From: Woeseia sp. | GTDB lineage: Bacteria; Pseudomonadota; Gammaproteobacteria; Steroidobacterales; Woeseiaceae | Length of the DNA: 6,187 bases | NCBI GenBank assembly: GCA_018701055.1 | Contig: JABIUH010000474.1 | Coordinates: 1-6,187, forward strand | Reading direction: 5' to 3' | In this document: positions 1 to 5,795 of the stretch, piece by piece | How positions within the stretch are numbered: the stretch's first letter is position 1 | How the letters are laid out: every line of letters starts with the position of its first letter | Translations under genes and position numbers: made by a program | Notes under the pieces: model-generated | The model's database searches: none | Told to the model about the DNA's origin: nothing | What the model saw: only the letters and a program-made list of their open reading frames with translations

Positions 1-210
1 AGCAATTACCTGGTCTACAACATTCGCGAACAGCGTATTAACGCGTCCTCGGGTGGCGATGGCGAACCGAAGGTGAGAATCACGTACACCCCCGGCGACT
101 CCAGCGTGGCAGCGCCTGCGGAAGACGGCGAGGATGCCGCTGTCCCGCCAGAACCTGACAACGAGTCTTCCCGAGCAGACCCTGCTACGAACGATGGAGA
201 GTCTGGCTGA
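1..210 (+). CDS. lptA: LptA C-terminal part, LPS transport periplasmic bridge protein (5' end off window)
   Basis: This frame is open from the first base and ends at TGA 208-210, giving the last 69 residues of a protein. Its start matches the last strands of the LptA/OstA beta-jellyroll: a YLVYNIREQRI stretch (residues 3-13 of the fragment) followed by KVRITYTP (24-31), resembling the YLVKEQKMQAF...RVTTVLVP end of E. coli LptA. LptA polymerises in the periplasm to carry lipopolysaccharide from the inner-membrane LptBFGC complex to LptDE in the outer membrane. Identity is supported strongly by the next gene, lptB, which starts inside the lptA stop codon, a usual lptA-lptB arrangement. After the jellyroll there is a tail of about 38 residues (nt 94-207) rich in Asp, Glu, Pro, Ala and Ser with only one basic residue, probably disordered. 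The signal peptide and most of the domain lie upstream and cannot be judged. Confidence 0.85.
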   Translation, partial: SNYLVYNIREQRINASSGGDGEPKVRITYTPGDSSVAAPAEDGEDAAVPPEPDNESSRADPATNDGESG

Positions 211-935
211 TGAGTATTCTGAGTGTTCAGGATATCGCCAAACGCTACAAATTTCGCGACGTCGTCAAAGGGATATCGCTCGAAATCACCAGCGGTGAAG
301 TTGTCGGACTGCTCGGACCGAATGGCGCTGGGAAAACGACCGCGTTCTACATGATCGTCGGACTCATCGCCTCCGACCGTGGCCAGATTCTGTTGGACGG
401 ACAAGACCTTACGGCGTTGCCGATGCACAAGCGCGCCGGCCTTGGCCTAGGATATTTGCCGCAGGAAGCATCGATTTTTCGCAAACTCTCCGTTGAGCAA
501 AACATACTTGCCATTCTTGAAAGCCGGAAAGAACTGGACCGGGCCGGTCGTGAACGTGAACTGGATCAGCTTCTGGAAGAACTTCACGTCGGACATGTGC
601 GCACAAGCTTAGGCATCAGTTTATCCGGCGGCGAACGTCGTCGAGTTGAAATCGCGCGTGCGCTTGCTGCAAACCCGCGTTTTGTATTGTTGGACGAGCC
701 CTTTGCAGGTGTCGACCCGATTTCCGTCCTCGACATTCAACGCATTATCAGACACCTGTCTGATCGTGATATTGGCGTCCTCATTACCGATCATAATGTT
801 CGAGAAACTCTCGGAATTTGTGGCAGAGCCTATATACTAAGTGACGGCAGCCTGATTGCGTCAGGCTCACCAGATGACATACTGGAAAATCAGCACGTTC
901 GAGAAGTGTATCTCGGACAAGAGTTCAAGCTCTGA
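210..935 (+). CDS. lptB: LptB, ATPase of the LPS export ABC transporter
   Basis: The 241-residue product has the same length as E. coli LptB. It is the cytoplasmic nucleotide-binding subunit that, as a dimer with LptF and LptG, powers extraction of LPS from the inner membrane. All ABC ATPase motifs are intact: Walker A GPNGAGKT (36-43), Q-loop glutamine (Q85 in GYLPQEASIF), signature LSGGE (138-142), Walker B FVLLDEP (158-164) with catalytic E163, D-loop GVDP (167-170) and switch histidine H195 in ITDHNV. E163 and H195 have the same numbers as in E. coli. The C-terminal VYLGQEFKL is the typical LptB ending and helps separate it from LivF-type ATPases. The ATG overlaps the lptA stop (ATGA type, one shared base), indicating translational coupling, and GGAGAG at 196-201 is a good ribosome binding site 8 bases upstream. 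Confidence 0.97.
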   Translation: MSILSVQDIAKRYKFRDVVKGISLEITSGEVVGLLGPNGAGKTTAFYMIVGLIASDRGQILLDGQDLTALPMHKRAGLGLGYLPQEASIFRKLSVEQNILAILESRKELDRAGRERELDQLLEELHVGHVRTSLGISLSGGERRRVEIARALAANPRFVLLDEPFAGVDPISVLDIQRIIRHLSDRDIGVLITDHNVRETLGICGRAYILSDGSLIASGSPDDILENQHVREVYLGQEFKL

Positions 936-1028
936 GTCAAAATTGCAGAATCCATGTAAATATTAAAGGCGGAAATCGCTTCGCTGCGATTATCAAAGCG
1001 CAATGATGACATTGATTAAGAGCCTGCG
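936..1028 (+). promoter_or_regulatory. lptB-rpoN spacer with two inverted repeats
   Basis: This 93-base AT-leaning gap holds two small inverted repeats. AATCGC (974-979) pairs with GCGATT (986-991) around a 6-base loop. CAATG (1001-1005) pairs with CATTG (1010-1014) around a 4-base loop. The second ends two bases before the AAGAG ribosome binding site (1018-1022) of rpoN. Neither is followed by a T-run, so they do not look like intrinsic terminators. An rpoN promoter may lie here or within lptB, but I find no convincing -35/-10 pair. A role in rpoN translation is possible and unproven. Confidence 0.3.
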
Positions 1029-2423
1029 ATGTTAAGACCGACGCTGCAACTGAAACTCGGTCAATCGCTGACTATGACACCGCAGCTACAGCAGGCCATT
1101 CGCCTGCTGCAACTTCCCTTGCTCGACCTCAGCGCGCAGATTCAGGAAGCACTCGAAGAAAATGTCATGCTGGAAATGGAGGACCTCCCAGATGCCCCCA
1201 AAACTTCCGCGGAAACGACCGCCGAGATAGAGACCATTCGGGCTGAAGATAGTTGGCAGTCAAGTTCCATTGAGCGAATCCAGGATGGCGGCTGGAATGG
1301 CGAAGGCCGACCGATCAGCGAGTTCGCTGACGAATCCGGCCAATCACTGCGCGAACACTTGTTGTGGCAACTTGAGCTGGAAAATTTTTCTCCGCGTGAA
1401 GCGTTAATTGGTGAGGCATTAATCGATTCGATTAACGATGATGGCTATCTCACGGACGCGCCTGAAGACATCACAGACTTTATCGCAGCTGAAGCCGGCG
1501 TTTCAATTGAAGAAATTGAACAGGCGCTTAACAAAGTTCAACGACTTGATCCCGTCGGCATTGGCGCGCGCTCTCTATCAGAATGCATCGTTTTGCAATT
1601 GCGCCAATTGGAGTCGGACACACCTGGAGTCGAGCTGGCAATCAGCATGGCAACAGATTTTCTGCCGTCGATTGCCGCCAAAGAATATGGCGAAATCCGG
1701 CGCGCATTGCGCACCTCTGAGGAAAATTTCGAAGTTGCTTTAGCCCTGGTCAAGAGTTGCAATCCAAAACCCGGATTAGCGGTAAGCCCAGCGGCGCCCG
1801 AGTACGTCATCCCCGACGTATTCGTGCGCAAGATTGACGGTCGCTGGCAGGTTGAAGTGAGCGCGTCTGGCATTCCACGACTGTCCGTAAATCAACAATA
1901 TGCGAAATTGTTGCGCGGCAGCGGTGATCACGCCGTCCTTCGCACGCAGTTACAGGAAGCGCGTTGGCTTGTCCGCAGTCTTGAAATTCGCAATGAAACA
2001 TTAATGAAGGTCGCGACCTGCATAGTTGCCCGCCAACGGGAATTTCTCGAGCACGGCGATGAGGCAATGAAACCCCTCGTGTTACGCGACGTAGCCGAAA
2101 CGATCGGTATGCACGAGTCAACGATCTCACGAGTAACAACTAGCAAATATATGCATACGCCGCGGGGTGTGTTCGAATTCAAATACTTCTTTTCAAGCCA
2201 CCTTTCGACGGTTGACGGAGAAGATCAGTCATCAACGTCTGTACGCGCCAAGATTCGCAAGTTGATTGGTGCTGAAAACCCCGCGAAGCCGTTGAGCGAT
2301 AACAAAATTGCAGCACTTTTGGCAGATGAGGGCATTACGGTCGCGAGACGCACCGTCGCCAAGTATCGCGAAGCGTTGAGAATTTCATCATCAAGCGAGC
2401 GTAAAGTCCGCAAACCAAAATAG
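1029..2423 (+). CDS. rpoN: RNA polymerase sigma-54 factor
   Basis: The 464-residue product is a full-length sigma-54, slightly shorter than the roughly 477 residues of E. coli. It directs core RNA polymerase to -24/-12 promoters and needs AAA+ enhancer-binding activators for open-complex formation. Region I is the Gln- and Leu-rich N-terminus (about 1-50: LRPTLQLKLGQSLTMTPQLQ, then LLQLPLLDL), the activator-responsive part. An acidic variable region II follows (about 51-105). The core-binding domain spans about 106-300 and includes LDPVGIGARSL (173-183). The helix-turn-helix lies at about 350-372 (LRDVAETIGMHESTISRVT). The diagnostic RpoN box ARRTVAKYRE is intact at 439-448 and reads the -24 element. 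An in-frame TAA at 1017-1019 fixes the start near this ATG, with AAGAG (1018-1022) as ribosome binding site. hpf follows after 31 bases. Confidence 0.98.
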   Translation: MLRPTLQLKLGQSLTMTPQLQQAIRLLQLPLLDLSAQIQEALEENVMLEMEDLPDAPKTSAETTAEIETIRAEDSWQSSSIERIQDGGWNGEGRPISEFADESGQSLREHLLWQLELENFSPREALIGEALIDSINDDGYLTDAPEDITDFIAAEAGVSIEEIEQALNKVQRLDPVGIGARSLSECIVLQLRQLESDTPGVELAISMATDFLPSIAAKEYGEIRRALRTSEENFEVALALVKSCNPKPGLAVSPAAPEYVIPDVFVRKIDGRWQVEVSASGIPRLSVNQQYAKLLRGSGDHAVLRTQLQEARWLVRSLEIRNETLMKVATCIVARQREFLEHGDEAMKPLVLRDVAETIGMHESTISRVTTSKYMHTPRGVFEFKYFFSSHLSTVDGEDQSSTSVRAKIRKLIGAENPAKPLSDNKIAALLADEGITVARRTVAKYREALRISSSSERKVRKPK

Positions 2424-2443
2424 GAATGTCAATCCAGAAAAAC

Positions 2444-2448
2444 AGGAG
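2444..2448 (+). promoter_or_regulatory. Strong Shine-Dalgarno for hpf
   Basis: AGGAG sits 6 bases before the hpf ATG, a near-ideal site. It is clearly better than the sites in front of ptsN and rapZ downstream, which suggests that hpf is translated more efficiently than those two genes from a shared message. The latter is inference. Confidence 0.7.
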
Positions 2449-2454
2449 AAAATT

Positions 2455-2775
2455 ATGCAATTAGAAATCACAGGCCATCATGTCGACGTAACTGATCCGT
2501 TAAGAGAATATGTCGCCACCCGCTTGCAGAAAACAGAACGACATTTTGACCGAGTGACCAATGTGCATTGTATTTTGACCGTCGAGAAATTACGCCACAA
2601 AGCGGAAGCCACGGTGAACGTCAACGGCGCGCAAATTTATGCGGATGCGACAGAAGAGAACATGTATGTCGCGATTGACAGCCTGACCGACAAACTCGAA
2701 CGACGTGTGCGTAAGCATAAAGAAAAGCTTGTTGACCACCACGCAAGAGAGTCATTGAAAAGAAATATAGACTGA
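2455..2775 (+). CDS. hpf: Ribosome hibernation promoting factor, short form
   Basis: The 106-residue product is a short HPF/YfiA-family protein, single domain, compared with 95 residues in E. coli HPF and about 180 or more in long HPFs. It binds the decoding region of the 30S subunit in slow or stationary growth and, in gammaproteobacteria, works with RMF to form inactive 100S ribosomes. Family features are the opening MQLEITGHHVDVTDPLREYV (1-20), the KTERHFDRV segment (26-34), the EKLRHKAEATV strand (44-54) with its basic residues, and the DATEENMYVAIDSLTDKLERR helix region (63-83). A basic tail, RKHKEKLVDHHARESLKRNID, follows. It lacks the extra C-terminal dimerisation domain of long HPF. 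Its place directly after rpoN is the classical one. The product acts on ribosomes in the cytoplasm. Confidence 0.96.
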   Translation: MQLEITGHHVDVTDPLREYVATRLQKTERHFDRVTNVHCILTVEKLRHKAEATVNVNGAQIYADATEENMYVAIDSLTDKLERRVRKHKEKLVDHHARESLKRNID

Positions 2776-2852
2776 ATCGTTTGCGTAACGAGCGGGTGGG
2801 GAGTATTTTCGCGCCACTACGTTGGCCGAAATAGTCAAATAATAAGATTGCC
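2776..2852 (+). other. hpf-ptsN spacer
   Basis: This 77-base gap has no gene. GTGG near 2796 and CCAC near 2815, flanked by AACG and CGTT, could form an imperfect bulged stem, with no T-run after it. The last 25 bases are AT-rich and give only a weak ribosome binding site for ptsN. TTGGCC (2822-2827) and TAAGAT (2843-2848) resemble promoter hexamers but are only 15 bases apart, so I do not call a promoter. Confidence 0.3.
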
Positions 2853-3344
2853 ATGAATCTCGAGAAACTTGTCAAACCCGATAGCGTGCTGTGCAATGTC
2901 TCTGCACGGAGCAAGAAGCATTGTCTGGAAATACTGAGCGAGCTGCTAACGCGCTCCAATCCCGACATCGCCAGCGAAGAAGTTTTCGCAAAACTCGTTG
3001 AGCGCGAACGCCTTGGTTGTACCTGCCTTGAGAAAGGCATCGCGTTTCCACGCTGCAGAATCAGCGGCTTGCAGTCGAGCTGCGCCGCTCTCATGCGTTT
3101 GACTGACCCGGTCGATTTCGACTCCATCAGTGGCGAATCAGTCGATCTCGTCTTTGGTTTAATGGTTCCTGAACACCTAAGCGATGCTGATAATGCGGAC
3201 GTCAAGGCGTTGCTCGAGATACTGCGGGATCCAACGCTTTGCGCGAGATTGAGAGCCGCTACCAACAGTACCGATCTGAGCGCTGCGCTCCTAACCGGAC
3301 AACTGGAACCCGTCGCTAAGCTCAACAGCGCGCAACACGGCTAG
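2853..3344 (+). CDS. ptsN: PtsN-like protein (EIIA-Ntr fold) lacking the phospho-acceptor histidine
   Basis: The 163-residue product matches EIIA-Ntr (PTS_EIIA type 2, same length as E. coli PtsN) along its whole length: SKKHCLEILSELL (20-32), RERLGCTCLEKGIAFP (51-66), the VDLVFGLMVP strand (97-106) and LCARLRAA (129-136). Canonical PtsN accepts phosphate from NPr on the histidine of GIAIPHGR and regulates potassium transport, KdpD and other targets. Here that motif reads GIAFPRCR, so the histidine is R67. The second conserved active-site histidine, in the HL motif after LLVP, aligns with D113. The GST segment is GCT. Phosphorylation at the usual site should be impossible, so any activity would resemble the unphosphorylated form or be something new. 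There are seven cysteines (14, 24, 56, 58, 68, 77, 130). The frame is intact, and an in-frame TAG at 2832-2834 limits the start. The ribosome binding site is weak. rapZ follows after 18 bases. Confidence 0.9.
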   Translation: MNLEKLVKPDSVLCNVSARSKKHCLEILSELLTRSNPDIASEEVFAKLVERERLGCTCLEKGIAFPRCRISGLQSSCAALMRLTDPVDFDSISGESVDLVFGLMVPEHLSDADNADVKALLEILRDPTLCARLRAATNSTDLSAALLTGQLEPVAKLNSAQHG

Positions 3345-3362
3345 CCGAGGCGCAAGCGAGCA

Positions 3363-4238
3363 ATGAATACAGAGAATCGCGTGATTATCGTAAGCGGTCT
3401 GTCCGGTTCAGGAAAGAGCGTGGCCCTGCATGCTCTGGAAGATCTGGGCTACTACTGTATCGACAACCTACCGGCCGCCCTTTTAGCATCATTGATTGAT
3501 GAGGTGACGAGACCAGGAGAAAACGCTGCGTCGCGGATCGCAGTAGGGGTCGATGCACGCAATTCGCGAGAAAATCTCTCTACACTTCCAGATGAAATTC
3601 TAAGCTTGCAGGCGTCCGGCATTCAGACCGACCTGTTATTTCTGCAAGCGAGCGACAATGTTCTGCTGAAGCGCTTCGGCGAAACTCGTCGCCGACACCC
3701 GCTCACTACGGGTGACAGCGATCTCCACACCGCGATTAAGCGAGAACGTGATCTGTTAGGGCCGGTCATTAACGCTTCTGATTTACTCATTGATACCACG
3801 CGCCTGAGTGTGTACGAACTGGCGGATGCGATTCGTGAGCGCGTCGATCGACGCACATCCCGCGCTTTGTCTATTTTGCTGCAATCGTTCGGCTTCAAGC
3901 ATGGAATACCAACTGACGCTGATTTCGTTTTCGATCTTCGCTGCCTACCCAATCCCTATTGGCAACCTGAGTTGCGTAGTCTGACCGGCCTGGATGCGGC
4001 GGTCGGCGAGTTTCTCGATGCAGAAGAAACCTACTTGAAAATGTACGAGCACATTCTTGGTTTCTTACATAGCTGGATTCCGGAATACATCAAGGTCAAG
4101 CGCAGCTACCTTACGGTCGCGCTCGGTTGCACCGGTGGCCAACATCGATCCGTGTATATGACGGAAAAACTGGCGCAAGCGCTAGGCGACATACATGACA
4201 GTATTCATACTCGCCACAATGAGTTAGGGAACAATTAG
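3363..4238 (+). CDS. rapZ: RapZ, RNase adaptor / P-loop nucleotide-binding protein
   Basis: The 291-residue product belongs to the RapZ (YvcJ/YhbJ) family, 284 residues in E. coli. In enterics RapZ binds the small RNA GlmZ and presents it to RNase E, tuning glucosamine-6-phosphate synthase. Outside enterics its targets are less clear. The N-terminal P-loop domain has Walker A GLSGSGKS (12-19), the LEDLGYYCIDNLP segment (25-37), VDARNSR (63-69) and RFGETRRRHPL (104-114). The C-terminal domain has SFGFKHGIPTDADFVFDLR (175-193), CLPNPYW (194-200) and the signature GCTGGQHRSVY (255-265). The end, HTRHNELGNN, lacks the lysine/arginine cluster that finishes E. coli RapZ and contributes to RNA binding there. 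The gene is in the same frame as ptsN, separated by its TAG and six codons. GAGG at 3347-3350 is 12 bases from the ATG, so the ribosome binding site is poor and coupling to ptsN is likely. No hprK precedes it and no npr follows. Confidence 0.97.
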   Translation: MNTENRVIIVSGLSGSGKSVALHALEDLGYYCIDNLPAALLASLIDEVTRPGENAASRIAVGVDARNSRENLSTLPDEILSLQASGIQTDLLFLQASDNVLLKRFGETRRRHPLTTGDSDLHTAIKRERDLLGPVINASDLLIDTTRLSVYELADAIRERVDRRTSRALSILLQSFGFKHGIPTDADFVFDLRCLPNPYWQPELRSLTGLDAAVGEFLDAEETYLKMYEHILGFLHSWIPEYIKVKRSYLTVALGCTGGQHRSVYMTEKLAQALGDIHDSIHTRHNELGNN

Positions 4239-4253
4239 AAAAGTTCTTCCTCA

Positions 4254-4263
4254 TTGAATTCAA
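4254..4263. repeat. Perfect 10-base palindrome TTGAATTCAA
   Basis: TTGAATTCAA lies 15 bases after the rapZ stop. It is self-complementary without a loop, so it looks more like a possible dimeric-protein binding site than an RNA hairpin. It could also be chance in AT-rich sequence. No second copy was noticed nearby. Confidence 0.35.
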
Positions 4264-4371
4264 CTATCCGCACCAGCATCAGTGCGCGACCCCGTTACTT
4301 GTTTAAAGTGCATTCCACAAATACTCCCTGACACTCCACGTCAACATCGCTACACTCTGCGACGACTCCTA

Positions 4372-4391
4372 TGACATCGCTTTTGATGTCA
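4372..4391 (+). promoter_or_regulatory. Inverted repeat in the mgtE leader
   Basis: TGACATC (4372-4378) and GATGTCA (4385-4391) are perfect complements around the 6-base loop GCTTTT. The element ends 32 bases before the mgtE ATG. It could be a hairpin in the mRNA leader or an operator for a dimeric regulator. There is no T-run after the second arm, so it is not a standard terminator. Confidence 0.4.
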
Positions 4392-4410
4392 CGGATCGCG
4401 CCGACTGACC

Positions 4411-4415
4411 GGAGG
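4411..4415 (+). promoter_or_regulatory. Shine-Dalgarno deciding the mgtE start
   Basis: GGAGG lies 8 bases before the ATG at 4424. An in-frame TGA at 4406-4408 rules out any earlier start, so the mgtE N-terminus is well fixed. Confidence 0.8.
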
Positions 4416-4423
4416 CAAAACTC

Positions 4424-5773
4424 ATGGAAGCGAGAAAGCACACTCTGACAAATCTTTCTCTGCTGCGCGAACGGCTCAGCAGCGGACGCCTACGCTCGGC
4501 AAAAATGCTCGTCGGCAGCCTGCATCCATCAGAATTAGCCCGCCTCCTCGAATCATTGCCCATTACAGATCGCGCCTTCATTTGGGAAATGATCGAGCCC
4601 GATGACGAGGGTGATGTTCTGGTCGAGCTTGCAGATGAGGTCCGCGATGGCCTGATCCAGAGCATGCCGGCCGAAGAAGTTATCGTCGCGCTAGACGGTA
4701 TGGAACCGGACGACCTCGCCGATCTCGTCGCAGATTTGCCCGAAGCGTTAACACAGGAAGTCCTGCGCTCGCTAGACCAGCAGGATCGCGAACGACTGGA
4801 CACGGTTCTTTCCTATGAAGAGGACAGCGCCGGCGGACTGATGAATCTCGATGTCATTACCGTGAGACCAGATGTCACGATCGAAGTCGTATTGCGATAT
4901 TTACGTGCGCGCGCGAATATTCCAGATGGTACGGACAGCATTTATGTTGTCGATCGTAATAACGAATACTTCGGCTCGGTTTTTTTATCACGTCTTTTGA
5001 CGCTCGACCCTACAAGCTCAGTCGCCGAAATCATGTCTACCGATATGCATCCAATTCCCACGCAAACATCGGCAGAGGAAGTTGTCTGGGAATTTGAGAA
5101 TCGCGACCTACTCTCAGCGCCAGTGGTGGATGAGCAAAACCAACTCGTTGGTCGAATTACAATTGACGACATTGTCGACGTCATTCGCGACGAAGCGGAA
5201 CACTCAATAATGGGTGCAGCAGGCCTCGACGAAGAAGACGATATGTTCGCACCGGTTGTACGTAGCGCCCGGCGGCGAGCACTTTGGCTTGGTATAAATT
5301 TGGCGACCGCGTTTCTGGCCGCATCAGTGGTAGACCTTTTTCAGACAACACTGGACAAGATCGTGCTGTTAGCCGTATTGATGCCAGTCGTCCCCAGCAT
5401 GGGCGGCGTAGCCGGGAGCCAATCTCTGGTTGTCATCACTCGCGCGATGGCGCTCGGTCAGGTAGACCGCAACAATGCAAAGAGAATTCTCAGGAAGGAG
5501 TTCTTGGTGGGAATGTTGAACGGTATCGCCTGGTCAATCGTTGTCGCATTGGCTACTTATTTCTGGTTTGGAGATTGGGCCATCGGTTTGGTGATCGCCG
5601 GCGCTATGGCAATTAACATGGCAGTCGCGGCCGTTGCCGGATTTTCAATACCATTGGCGCTGAAGCGCCTGAATATTGATCCTGCTCTCGCTGGCGGTGT
5701 CGTATTAACGACCATCACAGATGTGGTCGGATATTTTGCCTTCTTAGGATTAGGGGCACTCTATTTATTGTAG
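4424..5773 (+). CDS. mgtE: MgtE-family magnesium transporter
   Basis: The 449-residue product has the standard MgtE length and layout. MgtE forms a homodimeric inner-membrane Mg2+ channel that closes when its cytoplasmic domains bind Mg2+. The acidic, helical N domain (about 10-130) includes LHPSELARLLESLP (33-46) and the MEPDDLADLVADLP repeat (93-106). A CBS pair follows at about 137-200 (SAGGLMNLDVITVRPD at 135-150) and 203-258 (IMSTDMHPIPTQTS, then SAPVVDEQNQLVGRITIDDI at 231-250). After the acidic plug-like linker GLDEEDDMFAPV (267-278) come five membrane segments at about 285-305, 312-338, 360-382, 386-412 and 423-447. The loop motif MGGVAGSQS (326-334) and the pore aspartate in TTITDVVGYFAFLGL (D433) are present. 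It stands alone after a 185-base gap and may be transcribed separately from rapZ. mgtE often lies next to PTS genes in related clusters; here those genes are absent. Confidence 0.96.
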   Translation: MEARKHTLTNLSLLRERLSSGRLRSAKMLVGSLHPSELARLLESLPITDRAFIWEMIEPDDEGDVLVELADEVRDGLIQSMPAEEVIVALDGMEPDDLADLVADLPEALTQEVLRSLDQQDRERLDTVLSYEEDSAGGLMNLDVITVRPDVTIEVVLRYLRARANIPDGTDSIYVVDRNNEYFGSVFLSRLLTLDPTSSVAEIMSTDMHPIPTQTSAEEVVWEFENRDLLSAPVVDEQNQLVGRITIDDIVDVIRDEAEHSIMGAAGLDEEDDMFAPVVRSARRRALWLGINLATAFLAASVVDLFQTTLDKIVLLAVLMPVVPSMGGVAGSQSLVVITRAMALGQVDRNNAKRILRKEFLVGMLNGIAWSIVVALATYFWFGDWAIGLVIAGAMAINMAVAAVAGFSIPLALKRLNIDPALAGGVVLTTITDVVGYFAFLGLGALYLL

Positions 5774-5795
5774 ATCTAATCGGACCTGGAGGCAG
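5774..5795. other. Convergent mgtE/patatin junction
   Basis: Only 22 bases separate two convergent stop codons. I see no stem-loop with a T-run on either strand here, so either transcript may run into the other gene or end by a Rho-dependent route. Confidence 0.4.

Larger units (their letters stand above)
4239..4423 (+). other. rapZ-mgtE spacer, no gene
   Basis: This is the largest gap in the window. I translated it looking for an HPr/NPr gene or remnant and saw none: no LHARA-type motif and no useful open frame. It contains a perfect 10-base palindrome near its start and a 7-bp inverted repeat near its end, listed separately. TTGTTT near 4299 is followed about 16 bases later by ATACTC, a weak promoter-like pair. 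mgtE therefore may have its own promoter here, but this is not secure. It is too short and lacks the conserved structure to hold a magnesium M-box riboswitch. Confidence 0.4.

Noticed and set aside
107..120. TGGCAG...TGCG resembling a sigma-54 -24/-12 promoter upstream of lptB
   Set aside because: The spacing between the GG and GC elements does not fit and the site is inside lptA coding sequence; it reads as ordinary codons.
15..428. Minus-strand open frame opposite lptA/lptB
   Set aside because: It is antisense to the lptA tail and the LptB Walker A region, both well supported, and its translation shows no family motif.
2621..3325. Long minus-strand open frame (234 codons) opposite hpf and ptsN
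   Set aside because: It lies antisense to two clear family members, its translation is Ser/Arg/Leu-rich without any domain I recognise, and no ribosome binding site stands out. It is most likely a shadow of plus-strand codon use.
4228..4250. GAAC...GTTC stem at the rapZ end as an intrinsic terminator
   Set aside because: The stem is only about 4 bp and no T-run follows, so there is no support for termination.
4239..4423. Possible M-box (ykoK) magnesium riboswitch before mgtE
   Set aside because: Only one simple 7-bp stem is visible and the gap lacks room and conserved elements for the multi-helix M-box fold.
4369..4803. Minus-strand open frame opposite the mgtE N domain
   Set aside because: The translation is a low-complexity Ser/Arg-rich shadow of acidic mgtE codons.
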